The notes: generated from the sequence alone by a model not told the origin. 56,104 bases of DNA from UBA1858 sp965262455 (GCA_965262455.1 CBDHFH010000009.1:1-56104), one strand, 5' to 3'; positions 17,776-26,880 are shown, counted from the stretch's first letter. Numbers and translations are program-made.

Positions 17776-18285
17776 CTCACACTTAAAAAATAAACATCAA
17801 ATCTTTGATTCCTATGCAGACTTTTTGTACAGCACGCACAGAAGTTGGGCAATATTAGAACTTTATAATTTACTAAACAACTAAATTTAATTTATACCTG
17901 GATAAGGTTCACACAAATAGTTAACTTTTTGTTCTAAGTTAACCTACAGCGATGCTGTTCAATGACTATGTAAATAAAGAATAAATCATATTATTCAGTA
18001 AGTTATGTGAATTAATCTGATTCCATACATTGCCACGTCAGCAGTTGGATATTTTTTAGCCACATACTGTCGTCATGGTTAGGAAAGAGTCCAAATACAT
18101 ATGTGAGAGTCATTGAGGCATGGCCCTGAAGATTTCGGCGGGGCTATTTCGAACGCTGATTATGAGTCTTATCTTGTATGAGAATGGTGGGTGATTAGCA
18201 AGTTGTTAGCGAGGTTGTTACCCCGCAGCCACTTTAATCATGGCCATGTGTTTTATCAATATGTATTACTAGCGGCTTATTGTGA
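17776..18285. other. intergenic stretch without a supported gene
   Basis: About 510 bases between two minus-strand units. Open frames are short (for example 24 codons from about 18120) and lack good ribosome-binding sites. It should hold the promoter of the 17769 operon. No tRNA, repeat or clear hairpin was seen. Confidence 0.5.
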
Positions 18286-19662
18286 TTACTCCAGAGGCGT
18301 TAAATTTTGCAGCATGGTGGGCACTAATTCGGCGACGGTAGGATGAATATGCACAGCATCTCGAATGACTTGATAACTTTGTTTGGCATACATGCAATCT
18401 AGCAACAAATGAATGATTTCATCGCCCCCCACCCCAAGAATATTGGCACCTAGAATTTCTTGGCTATCCGCATCAACAAGCACTTTCATGAAACCTTGCG
18501 TTTCACCTTTTTCTTTCGCCCTTCCTATGTTGGCCATCATCATTTTACCCACCAACGCGCGTCTGCCGCTTTCTCGCACTTGCTGTTCAGTCATTCCCAC
18601 ACGAGCTAAGGGTGGATCGATATATAATCCATAACACATAATGCGATCACTAACTTTACGAGTCTGCCCGCCCAACAGCTGATCTGCTACGATTTCATAA
18701 TCATTATATGCAGTATGAGTAAATGCACCTTTCCCATTGCATTCACCCAACGCCCATATTCCTGGCACATTGGTACGCAAACAATCATCGACTTGAATGA
18801 GTCCGCGTGCATCAACCTCGACACCCGCTTTATCCAAGCCTAAGTCATGGGTATTTGGTACGCGTCCAACTGCCAGCAACACATGACTACCTACAGCTTT
18901 TTTGTTTTCATCTAAACATGATAAACGCGCCATTAGTTTATCGCCTTGTTCATCAAAACTGATGCATTCTGCATTAGTTTCTATCGTGATGCCCTCTGCC
19001 TCCATAATCTCTTGTACTGTAGACGATACATCGTGATCTTCTCTATTAATGACACGATCAGACATTTCAACTACGGTAACCTCGCTGCCAAAGCGTCGAT
19101 AAATTTGTGCGAACTCTAAACCAATGTAGCTGCCGCCTATGATTATTAAATGTGGCGGCACGAAGTCCACATCCATAATCGTCGTATTCGTGAAGTAATT
19201 TATATTACTTAAGCCTGGCATATCTGGCACACGTGCACGCGCACCGACATTAATAAAAATATTTTCAGCCTGCAGTGTTTCACCATTAACACTGACAGTC
19301 GTGTCACTGTCAAAACATGCATGACCTTCATACACATCTAGATTTTCCATGCCTTTTAACCAACTAGTCACGCCTTGATTAGACTGTGCAACAACAGCAT
19401 CTTTACGCGCCTTCACCTGATGCATGTCTATTGCCACCTCATTTAATAGCACGCCATATTCACTGGCACGGCGCGCCATATTCGCCACCTTTGCGCTAGC
19501 CACTAGTGTTTTGGTAGGAATACATCCAGTATTGACACAGGTACCACCGAACAAATGCCGTTCAGCAAGTGCTACTCTATTTCCTGCACTGGTAAGACGT
19601 GCTGCCAACGAGGGGCCTGCCTGACCCGCACCGATAATAATCGCATCATAGCTTTTCTTCAT
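18286..19662 (-). CDS. FAD-dependent pyridine nucleotide-disulfide oxidoreductase (mercuric reductase-like)
   Basis: A 458-residue class I flavin disulfide reductase. FAD-binding GAGQAGPSLAA is at residues 11-21, the redox pair C42/C47 lies in GGTCVNTGCIPTKT, the NAD(P) site is GGSYIGLEFAQIYRRFG, ALGECNG precedes the dimerisation domain, and HIHPTVAEL near the C-terminus supplies the active-site His and Glu. It lacks the N-terminal heavy-metal domain and the C-terminal vicinal cysteines of true MerA, so Hg(II) reduction is unlikely. RclA-like or other dehydrogenase roles are possible. It appears monocistronic. Confidence 0.9.
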   Translation of the reverse strand: MKKSYDAIIIGAGQAGPSLAARLTSAGNRVALAERHLFGGTCVNTGCIPTKTLVASAKVANMARRASEYGVLLNEVAIDMHQVKARKDAVVAQSNQGVTSWLKGMENLDVYEGHACFDSDTTVSVNGETLQAENIFINVGARARVPDMPGLSNINYFTNTTIMDVDFVPPHLIIIGGSYIGLEFAQIYRRFGSEVTVVEMSDRVINREDHDVSSTVQEIMEAEGITIETNAECISFDEQGDKLMARLSCLDENKKAVGSHVLLAVGRVPNTHDLGLDKAGVEVDARGLIQVDDCLRTNVPGIWALGECNGKGAFTHTAYNDYEIVADQLLGGQTRKVSDRIMCYGLYIDPPLARVGMTEQQVRESGRRALVGKMMMANIGRAKEKGETQGFMKVLVDADSQEILGANILGVGGDEIIHLLLDCMYAKQSYQVIRDAVHIHPTVAELVPTMLQNLTPLE

Positions 19663-19742
19663 AATTGCTCTTTATAGCCGCACCACATTTACCAAGTATC
19701 AGTGAAGATACTCAATAACACAAATTCAATAAAAAGGCGCCG

Positions 19743-20501
19743 CTAAATGCTAGTTTTTCTGAATACGCCTATGCCTAACAACACCATGAATATACCTAAC
19801 ACCCAAGTCATTAATGCCGGTAGCGGAACTTGTGTCGGAGTAACTGCTGACGGTGTGAACTCATAAGTAACGGTCACTGTTGCATTGGTTACATCGATTT
19901 GCCCACTGACAGTTAAATCAGCAAAGTTGTCAGACTGAACAAATGAAGCATTTAAAAAGCTAATATCTATGAGTAAATTCGTAACATCGCCGGTACCGAC
20001 AATATCGGATGAATTAAAGGCGCCAAATGATGATGGGAAATCAAAGGCATCATTATCATAATCCAATGAATTTGAATTAGAATCGAAGCATGAGGCTTCT
20101 CCTTGTGTCCCCTCACAAAATAGTGAAACACTGTCACCCAAAGTTGTTTGCACTAATCCAGAAATGCCATCGAAGTAAACTAAATCTGCTTGAAAATCTC
20201 CCGCAAATTCACCGGTAAAATCTGCATTAAATTCTGGAGCACCATCTATATCTGCAGACCACGCCAAAGAGCCTGGAGAGATGTCAAAAATAACACCTGT
20301 TAGAGTGCCTAGCGAGGGATCAAATTTTGGCAATCCTGTCACAGTCGTGGGTGCGCCGAAAGAGAAGTCGCCGCTTAGACCAATATCAATCGTTTCTGAA
20401 TTACTGAAAATACCAGAGGAAAAACTGACCGTGTCTGCATGGGTAGCACTAGAAAAAATACAAGCGCAAAAAACTAATCCAATTAAATTTTGTTTTGTCA
20501 T
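19743..20501 (-). CDS. secreted protein with PEP-CTERM-type (VPLPA) sorting tail
   Basis: About 252 residues. The start at 20501 has GAGGG five bases ahead and gives a signal peptide MTKQNLIGLVFCACIFSSAT…A. The C-terminus VPLPALMTWVLGIFMVLLG followed by VFRKTSI has the tripartite layout of PEP-CTERM/VPLPA signals: short motif, transmembrane helix, basic end. Such proteins are handled by exosortase and often lie in the envelope or exopolysaccharide matrix. No exosortase gene is in the window. The mature domain is beta-rich, Ser/Asp-rich and not recognised otherwise. Confidence 0.72.
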   Translation of the reverse strand: MTKQNLIGLVFCACIFSSATHADTVSFSSGIFSNSETIDIGLSGDFSFGAPTTVTGLPKFDPSLGTLTGVIFDISPGSLAWSADIDGAPEFNADFTGEFAGDFQADLVYFDGISGLVQTTLGDSVSLFCEGTQGEASCFDSNSNSLDYDNDAFDFPSSFGAFNSSDIVGTGDVTNLLIDISFLNASFVQSDNFADLTVSGQIDVTNATVTVTYEFTPSAVTPTQVPLPALMTWVLGIFMVLLGIGVFRKTSI

Positions 20502-20673
20502 TAATTCCCTCAACTGATCAATCATTCTTATAATTAAAATAAACCTTATAAGAAAAATTAAGCAATAAATAATGAAACTTATATGACAAGTTTTAACGCA
20601 AAACGTAAATTGAATTGCTAAGGTAATGAAAATTACATATTAAGCATCTACATCATGAACCAATGTTGCATCA

Positions 20674-22068
20674 TTATAACTGCACAATATCGAGATGTTT
20701 CTGATCGCGCAAATAGCGCAATAAAATTTTATAGGTGTCTAAATCAAACATTTTTTGTTCGCCATCAAACAAGCTCAGCTGGTGAAGCTTTGCTTCATTA
20801 TTTGCTGTGCCCAAATAGCACCAGTTTTCAAAAATATGGATATCAGTCCATTTTGCATGAAATGATTTTTCGCGAATACCAATACAGCCATTAAATGGCC
20901 AGGTTTTATTTTTAAGTGGTTGCAAGGCTAGCATTGCACGTATTTGATGCTGCAGAGACGATTCTTTTCCTACACATGCACCTCGACACTGCTTAAGCTG
21001 ATAGGCAAAACATGGGCCGCTAGTTTTTTCCAGGCCTAGAGATTTGCTACACAGCTGATGCTCTTTAGCTAGGCGTCGCAAGGTATCTTTAGCTGCTTTT
21101 TTAGACTTAAATAAACCGAAATGATGTTGTATATCTTCAGCCTCAAGCTGATCATCACTTACTATCTTGGGATAGGCTTTTTCATCACAGGGCTTCCACT
21201 CAATAGTATACAAACTATCATATCGACGTAAGCGACGATTGTAGATAGGCAAATAATTTTTGATCATGCGTGCTTCTTGCAATAAGGCGCCGAGTTCTCC
21301 TGCCGTCTGAATATGACTAATCGAACTCATGTTCTGCGTGATATTCATCTCCTTACCCGAACGATAATCACTGGCAAAATGTGACAACACACGCTCTCGA
21401 ATATTTTTGCTCTTGCCTATGTATAAAGGAGTCCCTTTGGCATCATTAAAGATGTAAACACCTGGAGTATCGGGCAGCGCATCAATATCATCTTCATCAA
21501 TGCCTCAGGGCAAACTAGGACGTTTCAGTAATTGCTCAATGACCTCATTGATATGATCATGAGTTAACGATGCATATAACGCTTGCATAAAATCATACAA
21601 TACGCGCGCATCACCCATGGCACGATGGCGCGCGCTACAGCGCAAATTATGCCGTTGCATGATGCTATCTAAATTGTGACGTTTATGATGTGGAAATAAT
21701 TTACGCGACAATTTAACCGTACATAACACGGGTGCTCGAAATGTCTTTTCGCAGCGACGGAATTCGTTTTTTAGAAAGCCATAATCAAAACGTGCATTAT
21801 GGGCAACAAATACATTGCCCTCTAAACGTTGATATATCTCCTTTTGTATTGCCTCAAATGTCGGCTGATCCATTACCATTTCATTACTGATACCAGTAAG
21901 TGCTTGAATAGTCTCCGGAATACAAGTCTGAGGATTAATCAATGTACTCCACTTAGACACTAATTCACCTTGATGCATTGTGAGTATTGCCACTTCTGTA
22001 ATGCGATCACGTGTCGCATTCCCACCGGTGGTTTCAATATCGACGAATACAGTATTCTTTTGCAGCAA
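20674..22068 (-). pseudogene. DnaQ-type exonuclease fused to GIY-YIG (UvrC/Cho-like) domain, split by in-frame TGA
   Basis: One continuous 465-codon frame encodes an N-terminal DEDDh 3'-5' exonuclease (D10 and E12 in VFVDIETTGG; HRAMGDARVLYDF as the ExoIII motif) and a C-terminal GIY-YIG nuclease (PGVYIF … PLYIGKS … NIRERV, then LLQEARMIKNYLPIYNRR). A single TGA at 21505-21507 sits in the linker right after RPSLP, where intact homologues read through. After the stop no start codon with a ribosome-binding site precedes the GIY-YIG motif; the first usable one (GTG at 21390) would delete it. The fusion is common in gammaproteobacteria and linked to nucleotide-excision-type repair. As read, only the 187-residue exonuclease would be made. 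Confidence 0.85.
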
Positions 22069-22905
22069 GATAGGAAGTAATTGAATGATTAGTCAGCCAT
22101 AGCTTAGCAAACCACGCTGCATGCAGGTAAACACTGTCCAGATATCGTATAGATATGCCAATTTGAAACGCTTAACTCTATGTCATGTACCCAGTTAACA
22201 GTTACTCACAATACTACTTGTAAGTCACAGAGATAAAGATTAGATTATTACTGAGCTAATAATTGAAGAGGAGGTGATCATGTCTAATTGTGCTCTGACT
22301 ATCCTTCCTTTCACCATCGGCTGAATCTTCACTCGACATTGAAAGGAATAGCAAAGCAAGAAGGTACAATCAACGGACTTGGCTCAACCACTCTCGTTGT
22401 AGGATAGCGCAAGCTCAATCCGCGTACCTTCACTTTTAAGCCCTAATTACCCAACTCTTACCTGTGTTCTCTAGGCTACTTCCATATAGATAGTTTTCAT
22501 TACACGCCATCAAATGTCAGCATTGATGATCATTTCTCAATGAAATGTCGATCATCATCACGTCAAACAAATCACATAATAAATAAAGCTAACAAAATAG
22601 AATTCATCTGATTGAGAATCAACTAACGAGATGAATGAATATCTAAGCTGGAATTATTCGATTGAATAATTTCAATCTGACAGCCTTAAGCAGAATAATG
22701 TCTCAGTTGAACCCACACTTACTAACCATACGCAACCTCCGTATCACTTGCACTGCCTTTTTACTTACTATTATTGTTGTCAGTGAACATAGTGTTCATT
22801 GCTATAAAATCATTAAAACACTAAGTTACAAATAAATGATTTAAAGCAACCTACAAAATTTTATATCTAATACTATCCGTCACTTGTAGAAAAAATTTTT
22901 ACGCT
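22069..22905. other. 837-base gap with possible leader ORF and inverted repeats
   Basis: No long gene on either strand. It contains a 14-codon ORF with an unusually complete Shine-Dalgarno (22268-22324), a 9-bp inverted repeat TTCCTTTCA/TGAAAGGAA at 22305-22313 and 22340-22348 whose loop holds that ORF's stop, and an imperfect hairpin GATGATCATTTC … GAAATGTCGATCATC at 22525-22556. No tRNA or known riboswitch was recognised. A regulatory RNA is possible but unproven. Confidence 0.45.
22280..22324 (+). CDS. possible 14-residue leader peptide
   Basis: MSNCALTILPFTIG. The only support is GAGGAGGTGATC immediately upstream (22268-22279), which pairs with ten or more bases of the 16S 3' end, with five bases between GGAGG and ATG. 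It may be a leader peptide, a ribosome-standby or decoy site, or chance. Confidence 0.35.
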   Translation: MSNCALTILPFTIG

Positions 22906-23568
22906 ATGAATGATAAACCAATAACAATTGATTACTTCTCAGATATCTTGTGTGTATGGGCATGGATATCACAACGCCGCGTGGACGAATTAAATAAACA
23001 TTTTGAAAACAGAATTGATATACGTTATCAATTTATCGATATTTTTGGCGACGCTAAGACGCGCATTGAAAAACAATGGGCCGACAAAGGTACATATAGC
23101 GGCTTTGGAGATCATGTCATTCAATCTGCGACACCTTACGAGTCCGCAGTCGTCAATGAAAGAGTATGGCATCACACACGCCCAAGCACTTCAGCTAATG
23201 CACACATGGTAATTAAGGCTGTAGAACTTGCGCATGACCGAGAAATTGCCGCGGACTTTTGTAGTGCATTGCGCTGTGCATTTTTTATTGAGGCGAAAGA
23301 CATTGGCCATCTGGACACTCTGTATGCCATTGCCGAGGACCATGCATTAAATACCAATCAAATCCGCTATGCCATTATGTGTGGTGAGGCGCTAGCAGCA
23401 CTCATGTGTGATTATCAAAATGCGAAAGACTATGGCATTAAAGGCAGCCCCTGTTTTGTCATGAATGAAGGCAGGCAAATCTTGTTTGGCAACGTCGGCT
23501 ACCGAGTGTTACAAACCAATATTGATGAGCTAATTCATCGCACTGCTGATGAGGCCAGTTGGTGTTAG
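22906..23568 (+). CDS. DsbA/HCCA-isomerase family thioredoxin-fold protein
   Basis: A 220-residue DsbA-like protein. The N-terminal IDYFSDILCVWAW places C16 at the active-site position, but the second cysteine of CxxC is replaced by Ala19, so it is monothiol, closer to 2-hydroxychromene-2-carboxylate isomerase/FrnE-like proteins than to oxidases. The cis-proline loop is KGSPCFVMNEGR near residue 183. There is no signal peptide, so cytoplasmic. The substrate, perhaps a glutathione conjugate, is unknown. It stands alone ahead of the micro-ORF region. Confidence 0.85.
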   Translation: MNDKPITIDYFSDILCVWAWISQRRVDELNKHFENRIDIRYQFIDIFGDAKTRIEKQWADKGTYSGFGDHVIQSATPYESAVVNERVWHHTRPSTSANAHMVIKAVELAHDREIAADFCSALRCAFFIEAKDIGHLDTLYAIAEDHALNTNQIRYAIMCGEALAALMCDYQNAKDYGIKGSPCFVMNEGRQILFGNVGYRVLQTNIDELIHRTADEASWC

Positions 23569-23740
23569 CCAGGCAAATAGCATCGTCGATATGAGTGTTA
23601 TCTGAGGCTAGATGGTTCCCACCTAGATAGACAGATATTGTTTAATGTTATTGATTTTACTAGAACTTTTTCCTTTAAAAGCAGTCATATTAGTAAGTGA
23701 GTTTTTTTAGTTCAAGGAGATTTTCACCAAAGGAGGTTCT

Positions 23741-23818
23741 ATGAAAGACAGCACATTGTTCGGATATGCGGTAATTGCATTAACGCTAGTCGCCATTGCT
23801 GTTGGCATGCTTGGGTAA
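23741..23818 (+). CDS. 25-residue single-pass membrane peptide
   Basis: A 25-codon ORF whose product has a short charged head (MKDSTLFG) and a hydrophobic helix YAVIALTLVAIAVGMLG. The ribosome-binding site AAAGGAGGT lies 5 bases before the ATG, as strong as any in the window. Size and layout resemble small respiratory-complex or stress-induced membrane peptides, but I recognise no family. It lies in a short run of similar micro-ORFs on the same strand. Confidence 0.6.
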   Translation: MKDSTLFGYAVIALTLVAIAVGMLG

Positions 23819-24114
23819 CCGCAGTCACGTCATGGTCAAATAGATATAGAGGGCTACAGGCCTTTTATGCAGCGCCTTAAATTCCTTTATTTGGTTTTAA
23901 ATCACTGTCAATCATGAGCGTGATTGCATGCTGAATGCCTATGCACATCCAAAATTAGCTTACAGATAAACCTCTTGAAGATTTGTATATGTAATTTACC
24001 GGCTTATAACGGCAAATAGCATGTATTAAGTATGTGCATTATTTTAATATTTTATAAATACCCTGTATATTTGTGATTGAGAACTCGTAATATATATACA
24101 AAAGGAGTACAAAA

Positions 24115-24267
24115 ATGATCAGCATCACTACATTGTCATTAGTAGCAATGGTTGCTCTACCAGTACTGTTACTCGCGGCATTACCTTTGATTGCAAATGA
24201 AAACTTACGCCCAGTCAGAATTGAGCAAAACAATCCTAATAACCAACACAGGAGGAAGTCGTTATGA
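24115..24267 (+). CDS. 50-residue membrane peptide
   Basis: A 50-codon ORF preceded by AAAGGAG 8 bases ahead. Residues 1-27 are hydrophobic (MISITTLSLVAMVALPVLLL…), followed by a polar, basic tail with many Asn and Arg (RIEQNNPNNQHRRKSL). This could be a single-pass protein with a cytoplasmic tail or an uncleaved signal anchor. The stop TGA overlaps the next ATG (ATGA), so the two are translationally coupled. No family recognised. Confidence 0.6.
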   Translation: MISITTLSLVAMVALPVLLLAALPLIANENLRPVRIEQNNPNNQHRRKSL

Positions 24268-24371
24268 AACGAGTTTGTAACAGCAGCTTCACCTGCAATG
24301 CATGGGGTGAAGCCGGTATGTTAAGCATATTTTTATGCTTGTTCTTCTCGATAATTGTCAATGTGTTTTAG
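24264..24371 (+). CDS. 35-residue Cys-containing membrane peptide
   Basis: A 35-codon ORF starting within the stop codon of the previous one (ATGA), with GGAGG 8 bases ahead of the ATG. Sequence features: a polar head with C5 and C11 (KRVCNSSFTCNAW) and a hydrophobic helix MLSIFLCLFFSIIVNVF with a third Cys. The coupling and strong ribosome-binding site support expression. Function unknown; a disulfide or metal site in the head is possible. Confidence 0.6.
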   Translation: MKRVCNSSFTCNAWGEAGMLSIFLCLFFSIIVNVF

Positions 24372-24477
24372 CGCAAACCAGTTTCAACAGGATTTGGCAT
24401 GCATGATTGATCACGCATGTGGACAAGGAAGTTCTTTTATTTCTTGATTTACTCTAGCTTAGACATCAGTAACGACA

Positions 24478-24918
24478 TCATGCGTTGGCTACTAACACGG
24501 CTCCGGCAACGATCAACGCTGAGCCTGCCAACAACTTGAGTGTTTGCAGATCTTTCCATTCGCTGAAAATTACCAATGCCAATAACACCGCCACCAGCGT
24601 GTTCATATTGTATAATGGCACGAGTTGTGAAATTGGAATGTCAAAATTAAGCAACGTATAGGCAACCAGCCCAGTAGCTATTCCCCAGGTCACTCCAAAT
24701 GCAGCCGCGTAAAAACCGGATTTGAGCGAAAATGAAAATGAGTGATCAAATATTAAAAAACAGATCCCTACCAGGGCAATGCCCATGCCGGTCGCCACTA
24801 GAAACGCAGAAAGACTAATACCGAGACTAGTACTTAGTTTCTGAAATATCGCTGAGCCACCATAAATAACGGCTGGCAGAAACCCGCCTAATATCAAAGC
24901 AATTGATTTAGATGACAT
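24478..24918 (-). CDS. EamA/DMT-type half-length permease
   Basis: A 146-residue protein with five predicted helices and a single EamA-like repeat (…IFSEWKDLQTLKLLAGSALIVAGAVLV at the end, ISQLVPLYNMNTLVAVLLALVIF before it). Full DMT permeases have two such repeats, so this would work as a dimer, like other five-helix members. The substrate is unknown. It lies 77 bases after the TetR gene on the same strand with a good ribosome-binding site (GGAGG), so it is probably in the TetR operon. Confidence 0.8.
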   Translation of the reverse strand: MSSKSIALILGGFLPAVIYGGSAIFQKLSTSLGISLSAFLVATGMGIALVGICFLIFDHSFSFSLKSGFYAAAFGVTWGIATGLVAYTLLNFDIPISQLVPLYNMNTLVAVLLALVIFSEWKDLQTLKLLAGSALIVAGAVLVANA

Positions 24919-24995
24919 GTAACCTCCTGATAATCGTCATTTTCGGGCATTCGGTGTCTGGTTGATTGAAAGAAATCTCAACGAGCATCGGGCAG

Positions 24996-25586
24996 TTAAG
25001 TGAAATCTACCAGCACACGCTTAGTATGTTCTTTCATATGTGAGAGATATTTTTTTTGCGACCAACCACATTCCAGTCGAAACTGCTCCCAGTTTCTAAT
25101 AGACAACAATGTCCATAGAATATCTGTTGCCTGGACTTTGTTAAAACTGGCGTTTAAATGACCATCCGCATACAAGTCCTTGATCACTGCCTCACAGCCA
25201 TCTCGCACAGCTTGCATGCGGTCATCCCATGCCTGTGCGGCAGCCTCATCAGTCTCTCTCACTGCAAGCAACGCTTTTGCAATACTGTAGACCTCTGGAA
25301 TGTAATTACCCCATGCATCAATAAATTTCTCCAACCGATCGATCCCGTCTTTTGCATTACAGCTGGCTCGAAATCGCTCATCAACGTCTTTCACATGGTC
25401 AATATATTGAGTAGTAGCAATTAATAACTCGGCTCGAGAAACATAATGTAAATACAAGGCCTGACGAGTAATACCAGCGGCCTTGGCGATATCTACCATT
25501 CTTACATCAGTCGCTTTCTTGCCATCCAGCTGCTGCCATGTGGCCTGGAGAATTTTTTCTTGTGTGGATAAATTATTACTTGACAT
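24996..25586 (-). CDS. TetR family transcriptional repressor
   Basis: About 196 residues: an N-terminal helix-turn-helix (MVDIAKAAGITRQALYLHYVSRAELL) and an all-helical ligand domain. Three in-frame starts exist (GTG 25628, ATG 25613, ATG 25586), and all lie inside palindromes; 25586 gives the normal family N-terminus (MSSNNLSTQEKILQA). No Shine-Dalgarno precedes it, so it may be leaderless or weakly translated. It is divergent from the NAD(P)-binding gene. Three perfect palindromes TTGACA-N3-TGTCAA in and before its start are its likely operators, giving autorepression. Confidence 0.9.
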   Translation of the reverse strand: MSSNNLSTQEKILQATWQQLDGKKATDVRMVDIAKAAGITRQALYLHYVSRAELLIATTQYIDHVKDVDERFRASCNAKDGIDRLEKFIDAWGNYIPEVYSIAKALLAVRETDEAAAQAWDDRMQAVRDGCEAVIKDLYADGHLNASFNKVQATDILWTLLSIRNWEQFRLECGWSQKKYLSHMKEHTKRVLVDFT

Positions 25587-25636
25587 GGTGTCAATTATAC
25601 TTAAACTTGACATTATGTCAATTGACACCGTGTCAA
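25580..25636. promoter_or_regulatory. three 15-bp palindromes, candidate TetR operators
   Basis: TTGACATGGTGTCAA (25580-25594), TTGACATTATGTCAA (25607-25621) and TTGACACCGTGTCAA (25622-25636) share perfect arms TTGACA/TGTCAA. The centres are 27 and 15 bases apart. The first overlaps the TetR start codon. The TTGACA arms could also serve as -35 elements. Confidence 0.8.
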
Positions 25637-25674
25637 GTAATTAAACTCAACCGTAAAATTTAGGAGAACATAAT

Positions 25675-26325
25675 ATGAAAATCATCATTTTTGGCGCTAC
25701 AGGCAGTTTAGGTCAGCACGTCGTAGAACAGGCATTGCAACAAGGGCATCAGGTAAGCGCATTTGCCCGGCACCCAAAAACTCTTATTGAGACGCATCCA
25801 AATCTAACGGCTATTGCTGGGGATGTATTAGATCTTGACAGCGTAGAACATGCGATACGCGATCACGATGCGGTGATCATCACTTTGGGCGCGGGAATGA
25901 AAGGTGGAGTGCGTGCCTCAGGTACACAAAACGTGATTACTGCCATGCAACAACAGGGCATAAAAAGATTAATCTGCCTGTCTACACTTGGAGCAGGTGA
26001 CAGTCATAAATATCTTAATTTCTTATGGAAATATATTATGTTTGGTATGTTGTTGAAAAATGCGTTAAGTGATCACGAACAACAAGAAGCGATGGTAAGA
26101 TCAAGCGGACTAGATTGGACACTGGTACGACCTGCAGCTTTCACTGATGGTCCAGCAACTTCGACGTACCAACATGGAAACACTTTTGATAGCCCATTAA
26201 AACTAAAAATTTCACGACGCGATGTGGCTCATTTCATGTTGCAGGCTTTAACTAGCAAAGCATACCTATATATCAACAGCCTGCGATATCTTATTAATAG
26301 GCAAGAAATAAAACAGGCTCAGTAA
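25675..26325 (+). CDS. NAD(P)-binding atypical SDR (NmrA/YwnB-like)
   Basis: A 216-residue protein with the atypical-SDR cofactor motif GATGSLGQHV at the N-terminus, a conserved AGDVLD segment, LICLSTLGAGDS, and DWTLVRPAAFTDGP, all typical of the NAD(P)H-binding NmrA-like group. These are reductases or redox sensors. AGGAG lies 9 bases before the ATG. Divergent from TetR across the three palindromes, so it is a likely TetR target. Confidence 0.9.
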   Translation: MKIIIFGATGSLGQHVVEQALQQGHQVSAFARHPKTLIETHPNLTAIAGDVLDLDSVEHAIRDHDAVIITLGAGMKGGVRASGTQNVITAMQQQGIKRLICLSTLGAGDSHKYLNFLWKYIMFGMLLKNALSDHEQQEAMVRSSGLDWTLVRPAAFTDGPATSTYQHGNTFDSPLKLKISRRDVAHFMLQALTSKAYLYINSLRYLINRQEIKQAQ

Positions 26326-26411
26326 TCAATACTCGCGAGCATTGATTAAACGGAGCCTTAATCTTTATATATAAACTGTCTAAAATTCCTGCAATAAAAA
26401 CAGTGAGGGTT

Positions 26412-26747
26412 TTAAGCTAATTCTATGGGTCCGTGATCATCGCAATGGTCACCATGCACATGATGTAATCGTCCATCCACGATGTAGTCTGTATGATCGC
26501 CATGTGGAATGGACTCATGGCCACAGTTCGGGCCATGCACATGATCTCCACAAGCACTGACAGGGTTGCATTGATCAGGATTCACATCACTGACTTCAAT
26601 CGTATGTTCATCACAATGATCTTGATGCGGATGATGCAAATGACCATCATGAACATAATCGACATGACCATTATGTCGAACAGCAGTGTGTCCACACTCG
26701 GGGCCATGAGTGTGTTCTGGATGAGAATGAGTGTTATCACAGGTCAT
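26412..26747 (-). CDS. His/Cys-rich metal-binding protein with internal duplication
   Basis: A 111-residue cytoplasmic protein made of two copies of the unit H-x-HGPxCGHxxxxHxxHxDYxxDGxLHHxHxDHCDxH (about residues 10-47 and 68-108). More than a quarter of the residues are His and there are several Cys. Zinc or nickel storage or buffering is a reasonable inference. Homologues of this composition occur widely as hypothetical proteins. No transporter is adjacent. The ATG is preceded by AAAGGAT. Confidence 0.8.
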   Translation of the reverse strand: MTCDNTHSHPEHTHGPECGHTAVRHNGHVDYVHDGHLHHPHQDHCDEHTIEVSDVNPDQCNPVSACGDHVHGPNCGHESIPHGDHTDYIVDGRLHHVHGDHCDDHGPIELA

Positions 26748-26880
26748 TGCGCTATCCTTTTAATTAGTTGTTTGCCGATATTATAGCGCCAAACAAACTC
26801 GGCGGTGTGAATATATTTAACATTCCAGTACAAACAAAAAGGACATATCTGTACATAAATTGCTGTAAATTAACTGACGG

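Noticed and set aside
18120..18194. 24-codon frame before the flavin reductase gene
   Set aside because: The purine-rich stretch is adjacent to the ATG with wrong spacing, and there is no recognisable product.
18286..19662. True mercuric reductase (merA)
   Set aside because: The N-terminal metal-binding domain and C-terminal vicinal cysteines are absent, and no mer genes are nearby.
21505..21507. Selenocysteine at the in-frame TGA
   Set aside because: No catalytic Cys is expected at this linker position and no SECIS-like hairpin was seen directly after the codon.
22268..22279. GAGGAGGTGATC as a fragment of a 16S rRNA gene
   Set aside because: The surrounding bases on either strand do not match the 16S 3' domain; only the anti-SD complement is shared.
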